Positions 1 to 7,208 of a stretch of DNA of 9,635 nucleotides are shown one piece after another. The number at the start of each line of letters is the position of its first letter. Within the stretch, counting starts at the first letter, position 1. Location: positions 1 to 9,635 of the forward strand of contig JAJFIE010000080.1 of NCBI GenBank assembly GCA_021775275.1, written 5' to 3'. The notes under the pieces were generated by a model, which worked only from the letters and a program-made list of their open reading frames with translations, was not told the DNA's origin and did not search any database. Origin of the DNA: Rhodospirillales bacterium (GTDB lineage Bacteria; Pseudomonadota; Alphaproteobacteria; Rhodospirillales; Casp-alpha2). A program made the position numbers and the translations under genes.

Positions 1-1
1 G

Positions 2-922
<921 letters not shown>

Positions 923-1040
923 AGTATAGGCTCGTGAAAATGGTACCTATGGATACTGCTGGCGCATTTCAGGAAATATCTGATTATTTATATTGTATGT
1001 GTTCTTGAAACGTTGCTGTCAAGGACAGCAGGGGTCATCA
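923..1040. other. Intergenic spacer between convergent ligA and carbonic anhydrase gene
   Basis: This AT-rich gap holds no gene. Its only clear structure is the short hairpin at 1014-1030, listed separately. An imperfect repeat (AGTATAGG at 923-930, CCTAT and ATACT within 946-957) lies just after the ligA stop. It has no T-run after it, so I do not call it a terminator. Confidence 0.5.
1014..1030 (-). terminator. Weak candidate terminator hairpin of the carbonic anhydrase gene
   Basis: TGCTGTC-AAG-GACAGCA forms a perfect 7-bp stem with a 3-base loop, 10 bases beyond the minus-strand stop codon at 1041-1043. On the minus strand the next bases are AACGTTTCAAG, so there is no real U-tract. It may be a Rho-aided end or an mRNA-stabilising hairpin. 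Confidence 0.3.
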
Positions 1041-1682
1041 TCATACGTCAACGAGAAGAAACGTATCGCTTTCCGGATCCAGCCCCAATAATGAACTGTG
1101 AAAGATGCTGAAATAGGCGCCGCGCAGACGCAACGTGTTGCGTGAAACGGCGTCTTTGACGAAAGGAAAGGTCTGCAAATTTTCCAGCGAACAGCGGACC
1201 GAATCCATTTCGAGCAATTGTTGATGGTCGCCTTCTTTCTTGCCCGGGTCAGACTGGAGCATTGCTGCGCGTGCCGGATTGAGGAGTGACATCCATCGAT
1301 CAATGAACCCGGATCCATCAGATCGCCCATATATTCCATCAAGGAACGCCTTGACGCCGCCACAATGGGCATGGCCCATGACAACAATGTTTTCAACCTG
1401 GAGGCCTGTTACCGCGAATTCGAGCGCGGCGCTCGTTCCATGGTAATCCCCGCGGGGCTCGAACGGTGGCACCAGATTGGCGACATTCCGGACGACAAAC
1501 AAATCGCCTGGCCCGGCATCAAATATTGCAGACGGGTCAACCCGGCTGTCACAACAACTGATGACCATGGTCTTTGGCGCCTGCCCCTGTTCAGCGAGTC
1601 TGCGGTAAAGGCGGGTCTCTTCCTTATTCCGGTTGGCGTAAAACCGCTGATAACCATCAACAAGGCCTTCAATATCGTGCAT
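1041..1682 (-). CDS. Beta-class carbonic anhydrase
   Basis: Zinc enzyme of the cytoplasm that interconverts CO2 and bicarbonate, supplying bicarbonate to carboxylases or balancing pH. The 213-residue length is normal for bacterial beta-carbonic anhydrases (Can/CynT type). The family signature is complete: CCDSR at 43-47 gives the first zinc cysteine (Cys43) and the Asp45/Arg47 dyad. GHAHCGG at 103-109 gives His104 and Cys107, the other zinc ligands. RNVANLVPP at 65-73 and the GTSAALEFAV helix are also typical. The ATG at 1682 has a Shine-Dalgarno AGGAAG (1691-1696 on the opposite strand) at good spacing, and a consensus -10 box lies about 35 bases upstream. It is transcribed alone, converging on ligA. 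The symbol is left empty because sequence alone does not separate can from cynT; no cyanase gene is nearby. Confidence 0.95.
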   Translation of the reverse strand: MHDIEGLVDGYQRFYANRNKEETRLYRRLAEQGQAPKTMVISCCDSRVDPSAIFDAGPGDLFVVRNVANLVPPFEPRGDYHGTSAALEFAVTGLQVENIVVMGHAHCGGVKAFLDGIYGRSDGSGFIDRWMSLLNPARAAMLQSDPGKKEGDHQQLLEMDSVRCSLENLQTFPFVKDAVSRNTLRLRGAYFSIFHSSLLGLDPESDTFLLVDV

Positions 1683-1709
1683 GGCTGTTTCTTCCTGTCA
1701 GATAGATGA

Positions 1710-1747
1710 ACGTGAATTATACGCACTTTATGGGATGTTATTCACGT
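1710..1747 (-). promoter_or_regulatory. Promoter of the carbonic anhydrase gene flanked by an 8-bp inverted repeat (candidate operator)
   Basis: On the minus strand a perfect -10 hexamer TATAAT lies at 1721-1716, which would put the start of transcription near 1709 and give a 5' leader of about 27 bases. The -35 position (about 1744-1739) matches the consensus poorly. A perfect inverted repeat, ACGTGAAT (1710-1717) and ATTCACGT (1740-1747), has its arm centres 30 bases apart, close to three helical turns. One arm covers the -35 region and the other overlaps the -10. That layout suits a dimeric regulator, or an activator replacing the weak -35. I do not recognise the motif. Confidence 0.5.
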
Positions 1748-1769
1748 CACTGACAAGTGAGTTAATGAC

Positions 1770-1790
1770 GCCATATGTTTAAAATATGGC
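1770..1790. repeat. Inverted repeat GCCATAT-N7-ATATGGC
   Basis: A perfect 7-bp inverted repeat with a 7-base spacer sits about 70 bases upstream of the inferred carbonic anhydrase transcription start, and downstream of the dioxygenase gene. It could be a second regulatory site or a transcript-end hairpin for the dioxygenase. No T-run follows on either strand. Confidence 0.3.
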
Positions 1791-1812
1791 CGATATCATT
1801 TTATGAATTTGC

Positions 1813-1826
1813 GACCCCTGCGGGTC
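1813..1826. repeat. Small GC hairpin GACCC-CTGC-GGGTC
   Basis: A 5-bp stem with a 4-base loop lies about 50 bases past the stop of the minus-strand dioxygenase gene. Read on the minus strand it is followed by GCAAATTCATAAAA, not a T-tract. It is therefore at best a poor terminator for that gene. Confidence 0.25.
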
Positions 1827-1873
1827 TTCACTTTTGCCAACGATAGCAGTAGCCGCATCAGCACCCGTCCGGC

Positions 1874-2695
1874 CTACTTCACCACCATGTCATTGAATCC
1901 GCTGGGGCGGGCGTAAACCTCGTCAATCTGTTGAATGGCCGCCGGGGAGAAATCCTCATCCGGCGGCGTTTCGTGCAGGTAGAGCCCAAACCGGTCCTCG
2001 CCGCGCACCAGCAAGGCCGAGTCTTCCGCCTTTAACTGGCGGGTATCCGGTGTGATATAGCGCAGAACAAAGCCAATACGGTCAAAATCGGCCGGGTTGG
2101 GCTGGCCGCCGTGAACGGTCAGTCCCTGGTGGATGGAAAACTGTCCGGGGGACAGTTCCACATCGAGGGCGTCTTCGTCACTGAAGTCGCGGGACAGCAT
2201 CTGTTGGCGCGATAACAGATCCTCTTGCGAAGCGCCGCCCTCCTTGGACCGCCATTCACTGGTCAGATCCCCGTCCCGTTGCGATCCGGGCACGGCCTTC
2301 ATGCAGCCGCTTTCAACCGTGCTGGGGGTGATACAGACCCAGACGCTGACGGTCTTGTCCAGCGGATCCAGGTGCCAGAACGGCGTGTCCTGATGCCATG
2401 TCACATAGGTTCCCTTGCCCGCCGCCTTGACGAAGAAATCACTGGACCACAGCATGATGTCCGGTCCCAGGGCATGTTCAACCACGTTCAGAACCCGCGG
2501 ATCGACGGCGATGTCATGGACCCAGCGCGCCAGCAGATGCGGCTTGATGAATGTTTCGCGGCCCCGGCTTGCCCTGGATTGTTCCTGAAAGGCGTCATAG
2601 CGATCCTTCAGGCCCGCCGCTTCGTCGCCGTCATAAAGGATAAAGGGAAACGCCAGTCCGGTTTCGGTAAAATTTTCTATGCGTGAAACATCCAT
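1874..2695 (-). CDS. Phytanoyl-CoA dioxygenase (PhyH/EctD) family Fe(II)/2-oxoglutarate oxygenase
   Basis: Likely a cytoplasmic non-haem iron oxygenase that couples 2-oxoglutarate decarboxylation to hydroxylation of a small substrate. The 273-residue length is usual for the family. The facial triad is visible: WHQD gives His101 and Asp103, and LTVHGG gives His195. Arg206, 11 residues after the last histidine, is placed to bind the 2-oxoglutarate carboxylate. The segments VSVWVCI and SGCMKAVPGSQ match the family core. The start at 2695 has GAGG (2704-2707, opposite strand) 8 bases upstream. The gene is divergent from the DddQ-like cupin across 131 bases, so the two may share control. The family also includes ectoine hydroxylase, small-molecule halogenases and phosphonate or sulfonate oxygenases. 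The substrate cannot be read from sequence. A role in osmolyte or organosulfur metabolism is inferred only from the neighbours. Confidence 0.9.
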   Translation of the reverse strand: MDVSRIENFTETGLAFPFILYDGDEAAGLKDRYDAFQEQSRASRGRETFIKPHLLARWVHDIAVDPRVLNVVEHALGPDIMLWSSDFFVKAAGKGTYVTWHQDTPFWHLDPLDKTVSVWVCITPSTVESGCMKAVPGSQRDGDLTSEWRSKEGGASQEDLLSRQQMLSRDFSDEDALDVELSPGQFSIHQGLTVHGGQPNPADFDRIGFVLRYITPDTRQLKAEDSALLVRGEDRFGLYLHETPPDEDFSPAAIQQIDEVYARPSGFNDMVVK

Positions 2696-2826
2696 GGCCT
2701 TGCCTCACATCAATGATGGTGGCGAAATTACTGCGTATTTTTCGTTATCAATTTGTGGTCAAACTGGGTATGTGGGAAGCGAAATAAATTTGCTGACGGG
2801 CCGGGAATAATATCAGGAGTATTTTC
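2696..2826. promoter_or_regulatory. Divergent intergenic region between dioxygenase and DddQ-like genes
   Basis: This 131-base gap must hold the promoters of both divergent genes. The plus-strand gene has a clear Shine-Dalgarno AGGAG at 2815-2819, 7 bases before its ATG. I could not find a convincing sigma-70 promoter for either direction. Weak candidates are TTGATA on the minus strand (near 2745-2750) and TTATCA with TATGTG on the plus strand (2745-2750, 2769-2774). The central part is AT-rich and suits a regulator site. Confidence 0.45.
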
Positions 2827-3447
2827 ATGAGGAAGCTGATCGACGCGATTGAAGGGATTTTGACCGCCACCGCCATTTCCGGCGGCGGTTCGACCGAAGC
2901 GGTCAATTTCGCCCTGAAGAAGGTCAACTGGAAAACCAGACTGATCGCGCCGGAACCGTTGAGCCAACCTGTAGTGGACGCGCAACTGGATGCGGCATGC
3001 GCCATATCCGGGCAGTATGGCTCCAACCCGCATATGATTGCCGAGGCCGTTCTGGCGGTAAAAGACGAATTGCGTTGGGAAACGGTCTATGAGGATCGTG
3101 AAGACGAGCCGGACATGGCGGCTTTTTCGCGTAACTTTTCCTATACCAGTCTGATCGGACCGGACGCTCCCCTTCGTACCGACAAGATCGCAGCGGGCCT
3201 CAGCCTTCAGGGACGGGATACCTATTACCCGCCTCATGCGCATCAGGCCGTGGAAAGTTATTGGATCGTCGGCGGTGATGGTGACTGGAAGGTGGGGATT
3301 GAGCCGTGGTTTCCGGTCAGACCCGGTGATGCAATCTTCCATGAAACCGGCGCGCGCCATGCCATGCAGACCAACGCGGAACCCATGCTGGCGGTCTGGC
3401 TGTGGACCAGCCATCTGGATTCCGACCTCGTTATTGTACGCGGTTAA
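2827..3447 (+). CDS. Cupin DMSP lyase-like protein, DddQ type
   Basis: Probable DMSP lyase, splitting DMSP into dimethyl sulfide and acrylate at a metal centre in a cupin barrel. The 206-residue length fits DddQ (about 190-200). The C-terminal half carries the signature of the cupin DMSP lyase-like (DLL) superfamily: YPPHAH with Tyr134, His137 and His139, then Glu143 and Tyr145, and a distal FHETGARHAM with His172 and His178. These match the DddQ pattern Y-x2-H-x-H-x3-E-x-Y...H, in which His/Glu/Tyr residues bind the metal and tyrosines serve in catalysis. The N-terminal half is helical, as in DddQ. There is no signal peptide. The start at 2827 is fixed by AGGAG 7 bases upstream. The stop overlaps that of the convergent lysR gene. 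Not all DLL proteins are proven lyases, so the substrate is likely but not certain and no symbol is given. Confidence 0.85.
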   Translation: MRKLIDAIEGILTATAISGGGSTEAVNFALKKVNWKTRLIAPEPLSQPVVDAQLDAACAISGQYGSNPHMIAEAVLAVKDELRWETVYEDREDEPDMAAFSRNFSYTSLIGPDAPLRTDKIAAGLSLQGRDTYYPPHAHQAVESYWIVGGDGDWKVGIEPWFPVRPGDAIFHETGARHAMQTNAEPMLAVWLWTSHLDSDLVIVRG

Positions 3448-4334
3448 ACTCCTGAGCGAAAATGCTGCGCTTCGCCAAGCAGCCAGTCACGGAAGGTCGT
3501 GCGGGTGCGGGACGCTGCGGGGTTGGATTGTTCCACCAGATAGAATGACTCTGTTGTCGGCGCATCCTGATCAAAGGCGCGAACCAACCGGCCACTTTTC
3601 AACATGCCATCCACCAGCGACGTCCGGGCGATGGCGAATCCTGTTCCCGTGGCGGCAAGCTCAAATGCCATGATGGAATTATCGCACTGGATACCGCTTC
3701 GCGTGTCAATGTCGGTCAGTTCGACCGATCTCACCCAGTCGGACCAGCCGTCGCGGTAACCCATCACATGGATCAGGGGATTGCCGGTCAATGCGGACCG
3801 TGTATCGTCTCGCTTGATTGTTGGTGCGCACACGGGAAACAGCCTGTCCCAGGTTAAACGGTGCGCCTGTAATCCGGGCCACTGACCATCGCCATAGCGG
3901 ATTTCGAAGTCGGCGCCTTCTTCCATTTCCTGAAGCGACCAGATGGGGTTGACGATGCGAATCTGTAACCCGGCATGCGCCTTCACAAAAGAGTCCAGCC
4001 GGGGCGCCAGCCAGAGTACGGAGAAGGCAGCATTGGCGCGGACGGTGATCTGGTTGACGTCTCTGGAGCCGAAGAGTTCTTCCGTATCATCGGCAATGCG
4101 GCCCAACAGGGGCTCAATGCGCCGTTGATAGGCGCGTCCCTGATCGGTGAGCCGCAAACTGCGGGGCATACGGATGAACAGGGGCTGACCCAGATACTGC
4201 TCCAGCGACTTAATATGCTGACTGACGGCGGCCTGCGTGAGGTGCAGTTCCTCGCCCGTCGCCGTGAAACTCAGGTGCCGGGCCGCCGCTTCAAACGAGC
4301 GTAACCAGTTCAATGGGGGCAATCGGCGTGTCAT
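3444..4334 (-). CDS. LysR-family transcriptional regulator, GcvA-like
   Basis: DNA-binding regulator with an N-terminal winged helix-turn-helix (about residues 5-62, including TQAAVSQHIKSLE and LRLTDQG) and a C-terminal effector-binding domain. The opening RLPPLNWLRSFEAAARH is typical of the GcvA-like branch. From the ATG at 4334 it has 296 residues, a normal length. A TTG two codons upstream (4340) is possible, but the ATG gives the family's usual MxRRLPPLN start. Neither start has a clear Shine-Dalgarno. Its TAA (3446-3444) overlaps the TAA of the DddQ-like gene by 3 bases (TTAA at 3444-3447), so the two are tail to tail. It is divergent from the DUF2182–dmdA operon across about 150 bases, the classic arrangement for a LysR protein controlling its divergent neighbour. 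It is therefore the likely regulator of DMSP genes here; the inducer is unknown. Confidence 0.92.
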   Translation of the reverse strand: MTRRLPPLNWLRSFEAAARHLSFTATGEELHLTQAAVSQHIKSLEQYLGQPLFIRMPRSLRLTDQGRAYQRRIEPLLGRIADDTEELFGSRDVNQITVRANAAFSVLWLAPRLDSFVKAHAGLQIRIVNPIWSLQEMEEGADFEIRYGDGQWPGLQAHRLTWDRLFPVCAPTIKRDDTRSALTGNPLIHVMGYRDGWSDWVRSVELTDIDTRSGIQCDNSIMAFELAATGTGFAIARTSLVDGMLKSGRLVRAFDQDAPTTESFYLVEQSNPAASRTRTTFRDWLLGEAQHFRSGV

Positions 4335-4483
4335 GGCCAATTAACATATAAAAAAAACATAGTCATGTATCGAAAATTCGTTATTTGCACGGGCCTCCCG
4401 CTTGGGGGTATTTAGACATGCGGGTTACGGGCGCGTTGATCGCCCTGTGTGATCTGTGAGGCCCGATTAAAGGAATTCATTTG
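4335..4483. promoter_or_regulatory. Divergent promoter region between lysR and the dmdA operon
   Basis: The 149-base gap splits in two. The half next to lysR (4335-4390) is very AT-rich, with an A-run at 4350-4357 and a small CGAA-AA-TTCG repeat at 4371-4380. It is the likely place for both promoters and the LysR sites. The half next to the operon (4390-4465) is GC-rich and can fold, and is listed separately. I see no strong -35/-10 pair. A -10-like TTATTT at 4380-4386 would place the plus-strand start close to 4391. The operon's Shine-Dalgarno AAAGGA is at 4469-4474. Confidence 0.5.
4390..4465 (+). ncRNA. Candidate structured 5' leader of the DUF2182–dmdA operon
   Basis: A perfect 8-bp closing helix (CGGGCCTC 4390-4397 with GAGGCCCG 4458-4465) encloses two further short helices. 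These are CCGC 4398-4401 with GCGG 4420-4423, and GGGCG 4429-4433 with CGCCC 4441-4445. Together they make a possible three-way junction of 76 bases. It ends only 3 bases before the AAAGGA ribosome binding site, so folding could affect translation. It matches no riboswitch class I can name. It could equally be chance pairing in GC-rich DNA, or the dyad could act at DNA level as a LysR operator. Confidence 0.3.
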
Positions 4484-5407
4484 ATGGCGTTAAGCGACGC
4501 ACAATCCGGAACGACAACCTCCGTTCATTCCGGGGGACGTGTTTCCCGGGCGCGGATCGGTGTCATTGGTTCGATCCTGATTGTCGCCGCCCTTGGCTGG
4601 CTGGTGTTGTGGCGTCTGGTGTCCGAGCACGCCGCGCTGGAAGGCGGCTATGGCGTCCTGGGGCCGGGCATGGCTTTTCTCGATGATCTGGTGCGCCTGC
4701 TGGGCGGGGATGGCATCCCCCGGAACGGTCTCTGGGGTGACATCTGTCGGGCGCTCGTTACCGGTGGTGCAGCACAATCCGGCGCATGGCCGCTTGAGCA
4801 ATTTGGCATCGCACTCGCCATGTGGGCGGTGATGGCCTTAGCCATGATGCTGCCCACGGCGATGCCGATGATCACGGCCTTCGGTGATATTCAGGGAGCC
4901 GCCCGGGCCAAGGGCCTGCCCGTGGTTCCCGGCTGGGTGTTCTCGGCAGGATATCTGATTGTCTGGGGCGCACTGGCTGTTGTCGCGGCCACCTTGCAGT
5001 GGGGGACGAGTCTGGCCATGGGTGAAGAACCGGTTTTGGCCAGCACGGCTCCGATTGTGGGTGGCGGGTTGCTGGTGCTGGCCGGGCTCTATCAATGGAG
5101 CGCACTCAAAGCTGCCTGCCTCAGCCAGTGCCGTTCACCCATGCGGTTTTTCATGGTCCATTGGCGTGATGGCCGCATGGGCGGTTTTCGCATGGGGTTG
5201 CGTCACGGTGTTTTTTGCGTCGGCTGCTGCTGGGCGCTGATGGTTTTGATGTTTGTCGGCGGCACCATGAATCTGGTGTGGATGGCGGTGCTGACCGTGG
5301 TCATGCTGCTGGAAAAGGTTTTGCCTCGGGGCGACGTCTTCGGACGTGTTCTTGGGGTTATCTTCGTGGTGTGGGGCGCCGCCCTCGCCATCAATGAATT
5401 CATTTAA
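4484..5407 (+). CDS. DUF2182 integral membrane protein (predicted metal-binding)
   Basis: Inner-membrane protein of unknown function, 307 residues from the ATG at 4484 (a TTG at 4481 is also possible; AAAGGA at 4469-4474 serves either). About seven hydrophobic segments can be seen, near residues 25-45, 107-131, 149-169, 189-208, 243-261, 262-279 and 286-304. DUF2182 hallmarks are present: AMMLPTAMPMI around 120-130, YQWSALKAACLSQCRSP at 203-219, WRDG at 227-230, and GLRHGVFCVGCCW at 238-250. Cys212, Cys216, Cys245, Cys248 and Cys249 sit next to or within membrane segments and could bind a metal or thiol. It is the first gene of the operon, 17 bases ahead of the DUF1326 gene. The DUF2182/DUF1326 pairing recurs in bacteria, to my knowledge. 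Its role with dmdA is unknown; transport, metal handling or thiol chemistry are guesses. Confidence 0.88.
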   Translation: MALSDAQSGTTTSVHSGGRVSRARIGVIGSILIVAALGWLVLWRLVSEHAALEGGYGVLGPGMAFLDDLVRLLGGDGIPRNGLWGDICRALVTGGAAQSGAWPLEQFGIALAMWAVMALAMMLPTAMPMITAFGDIQGAARAKGLPVVPGWVFSAGYLIVWGALAVVAATLQWGTSLAMGEEPVLASTAPIVGGGLLVLAGLYQWSALKAACLSQCRSPMRFFMVHWRDGRMGGFRMGLRHGVFCVGCCWALMVLMFVGGTMNLVWMAVLTVVMLLEKVLPRGDVFGRVLGVIFVVWGAALAINEFI

Positions 5408-5424
5408 CAGAGGATTAAGAACAC

Positions 5425-6036
5425 ATGAGCGAAAACTGGACCATGAACGGGGAATTGATCCTCAACTGTAGCTGCACGGTGTTCTGCCCGTGCGTGGTGT
5501 CGCTGGGCGAGCATCCACCGACGGAAGGCCACTGTCAGGGCTGGGCCGGAATCCAGATTGAGGACGGGAATTTTGGCGACTCGAAACTGGACGGCCTGAA
5601 TGTCGGTATTCTGCTCGATATCCCCGGCAACATGGGTCGTGGTAACTGGGCGGCGGCGCTGTACATTGATGACCGGGCCGATGATGCCGCTGCGGCGGGT
5701 CTGGAGAAAATCTTCACCGGTCAGGCGGGCGGCAATACCGGTCTGCTCCGGATTCTTGTCGGTGAATTCCTTGGCGTCAAAAAGCTGCCGATTTCCTATG
5801 CCAGGAAGGGCGATACGCGCATCTTCAATGTTGACCGGAAAATCGATGGCGTTATCGAGCCGGTCGTGGGCGGTGACGGCAAGGAGCCGGTGGTGATCAA
5901 GAATACCGGGTACTGGATCGCCCCCGATATTATCGTCAGCAAGGCCACCAAAAGCCGCGTACGTGACTTCGGGCGTGTGTGGAATTTCGACGGTCGCAGC
6001 GCGGAATTCTGCCGCATTGAGTGGTCCGGTCCATGA
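5425..6036 (+). CDS. DUF1326 domain protein with CxCx3CxC motif
   Basis: Conserved protein of unknown function, 203 residues, matching DUF1326 over its whole length. The N-terminus holds the family's cysteine cluster, NCSCTVFCPC, with Cys15, Cys17, Cys21 and Cys23, followed by Cys37 in PTEGHCQGW. A further Cys196 lies near the C-terminus. The W-x-M-x-GE opening and the LDGLNVGILLDIPGNM segment are typical. There is no signal peptide or membrane segment, so it is probably cytoplasmic or bound to its DUF2182 partner. The cysteine pattern suggests metal or thiol binding, but no activity is known to me. It starts 17 bases after the DUF2182 stop with AGAGGA upstream (5409-5414). Its TGA overlaps the dmdA ATG (ATGA at 6033-6036), so the two are probably translationally coupled. 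Confidence 0.88.
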   Translation: MSENWTMNGELILNCSCTVFCPCVVSLGEHPPTEGHCQGWAGIQIEDGNFGDSKLDGLNVGILLDIPGNMGRGNWAAALYIDDRADDAAAAGLEKIFTGQAGGNTGLLRILVGEFLGVKKLPISYARKGDTRIFNVDRKIDGVIEPVVGGDGKEPVVIKNTGYWIAPDIIVSKATKSRVRDFGRVWNFDGRSAEFCRIEWSGP

Positions 6037-7169
6037 CGCTGCCGGCCCTGGCCGTATCGCGACGCACCCGTCGCACGCCGTTTTCTCCCCGCGTCGAGGA
6101 ACTCGGGGTTGCCGGTTATACGGTCTACAATCACATGCTGCTGGCGACGTCGTTTCGCGGTGTGGAGGAGGACTACCACCACCTGAAAAGCCACGTTCAG
6201 ATATGGGATGTGGGCTGTGAGCGGCAGGTTGAACTGAAAGGCCCGGATGCGGCCCGTCTGGCCCAACTGATGACCGTGCGGGACCTGTCCAACACCCAGA
6301 TCGGACAAGGTCTGTACGCACCGTTGGTTGACGTGGATGGCGGCATGGTCAATGACCCGGTTATCCAGAAGCTGGAGGAAGACCGCTTCTGGCTGTCGGT
6401 TGCTGATTCCGACGTCTGGCTGTGGGCGCGGGGACTGGCCTATGGTCTGGGGCTGGATGTTGAGGTCAGCGAACCCGACGTCTGGCCGCTGGCCATTCAG
6501 GGACCCAAGGCCGACGCGTTGATGGCGGCGGCATTTGGCGACGCAGTAAGCGGCATCCGGTTTTTTGGATTTCAGCCAGTCGCCTTCAAGGGCCATGATT
6601 TCATTATTGCGCGGTCAGGCTGGAGCAAACAGGGCGGGTTTGAGATTTATGTGGACCGGGCGGATCTGGCCCTCGATCTGTGGGATTTTCTGTGGGATGC
6701 GGGACGGCCTTTTAACGTTGGCCCCGGATGCCCCAACCTGATTGAGCGTATTGAAGGCGGCTTGCTGTCCTACGGCAATGATATGACGTCCGAGAACAAT
6801 CCGCTTGAATGCGGCCTGGATCGTTACTGCCATGTGCACGGATCATTTGAATCCCTTGGGCGGGAAGCCGTTGCGCGCATCCATGACGAAGGCGTCAAGC
6901 GCAAGGTGCGCGGGCTCCGCATTGATGGCGGTCCGCTGAAACCCTGTGTTGAGCCATGGGTTGTCCATGATGGATCAAATGCCATCGGGCAGGTAACATC
7001 GGCGGCATGGTCACCGGATTTCGCCTGTAACGTGGCTTTTGTGATGCTGAACCACGGGTTCTGGATGCCCGGCCAATCGGTGCGGGTGGAAACCCTGGAC
7101 GGGGAACGCGGGGGCATTGTATCCGAATTGCCGTTCCCCAGGCCGGAGAGTGCACAGGCGTACGCCTGA
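6033..7169 (+). CDS. dmdA: Dimethylsulfoniopropionate demethylase DmdA
   Basis: Cytoplasmic tetrahydrofolate-dependent methyltransferase that takes one methyl group from DMSP, giving 3-methylmercaptopropionate and 5-methyl-THF. This is the committed step of DMSP demethylation. The protein belongs to the GcvT (aminomethyltransferase) fold but carries DmdA-type stretches: RRTRRTPF at 10-17, GYTVYNHMLL at 28-37, CERQVELKGPDA at 62-73, GGMVNDPV at 103-110, RSGWSKQGGFEIYV at 194-207 and IERIEGGLLSYGNDMT at 237-252. These are much closer to DmdA than to GcvT as I recall them. The length from the ATG at 6033 is 378 residues, near the usual 360-370. A GTG at 6021 would add four residues, but the ATG gives the standard 4-base ATGA overlap with the gene before it. 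There is no own Shine-Dalgarno of note, which fits translational coupling. Next comes dmdB after 39 bases. Confidence 0.93.
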   Translation: MTLPALAVSRRTRRTPFSPRVEELGVAGYTVYNHMLLATSFRGVEEDYHHLKSHVQIWDVGCERQVELKGPDAARLAQLMTVRDLSNTQIGQGLYAPLVDVDGGMVNDPVIQKLEEDRFWLSVADSDVWLWARGLAYGLGLDVEVSEPDVWPLAIQGPKADALMAAAFGDAVSGIRFFGFQPVAFKGHDFIIARSGWSKQGGFEIYVDRADLALDLWDFLWDAGRPFNVGPGCPNLIERIEGGLLSYGNDMTSENNPLECGLDRYCHVHGSFESLGREAVARIHDEGVKRKVRGLRIDGGPLKPCVEPWVVHDGSNAIGQVTSAAWSPDFACNVAFVMLNHGFWMPGQSVRVETLDGERGGIVSELPFPRPESAQAYA

Positions 7170-7208
7170 GAAGTCGGATAAGAAGTCGAGACGGAGGCAA
7201 GGACCATC

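Noticed and set aside
923..957. Rho-independent terminator just after ligA
   Set aside because: The inverted repeat is imperfect with a bulge and no T-run follows.
2728..3414. Minus-strand open frame of 228 codons opposite the DddQ-like gene
   Set aside because: The plus strand carries the complete cupin signature and a good ribosome binding site; the antisense product shows no family pattern.
4335..4340. TTG at 4340 as the lysR start
   Set aside because: The ATG at 4334 gives the family-typical N-terminus, and no ribosome binding site favours the TTG.
6021..6035. GTG at 6021 as the dmdA start
   Set aside because: It adds only four residues. The ATG at 6033 gives the standard ATGA overlap with the preceding gene.
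5404..6596. Two long minus-strand open frames (305 and 266 codons) opposite the DUF1326 gene and dmdA
   Set aside because: Both are antisense to well-supported genes, rich in Arg/Pro/Gly/His, and overlap each other. They are shadows.
6033..7169. Glycine cleavage T protein (GcvT) as the identity of the dmdA product
   Set aside because: It shares the fold, but stretches such as GYTVYNHMLL and GGMVNDPV, plus the dmdB neighbour and absence of gcvH/gcvP, point to DmdA.
7170..7208. Repeated GAAGTCG in the dmdA–dmdB spacer
   Set aside because: Two short copies in a 39-base ribosome-binding region are easily explained by chance; no further copies are seen.
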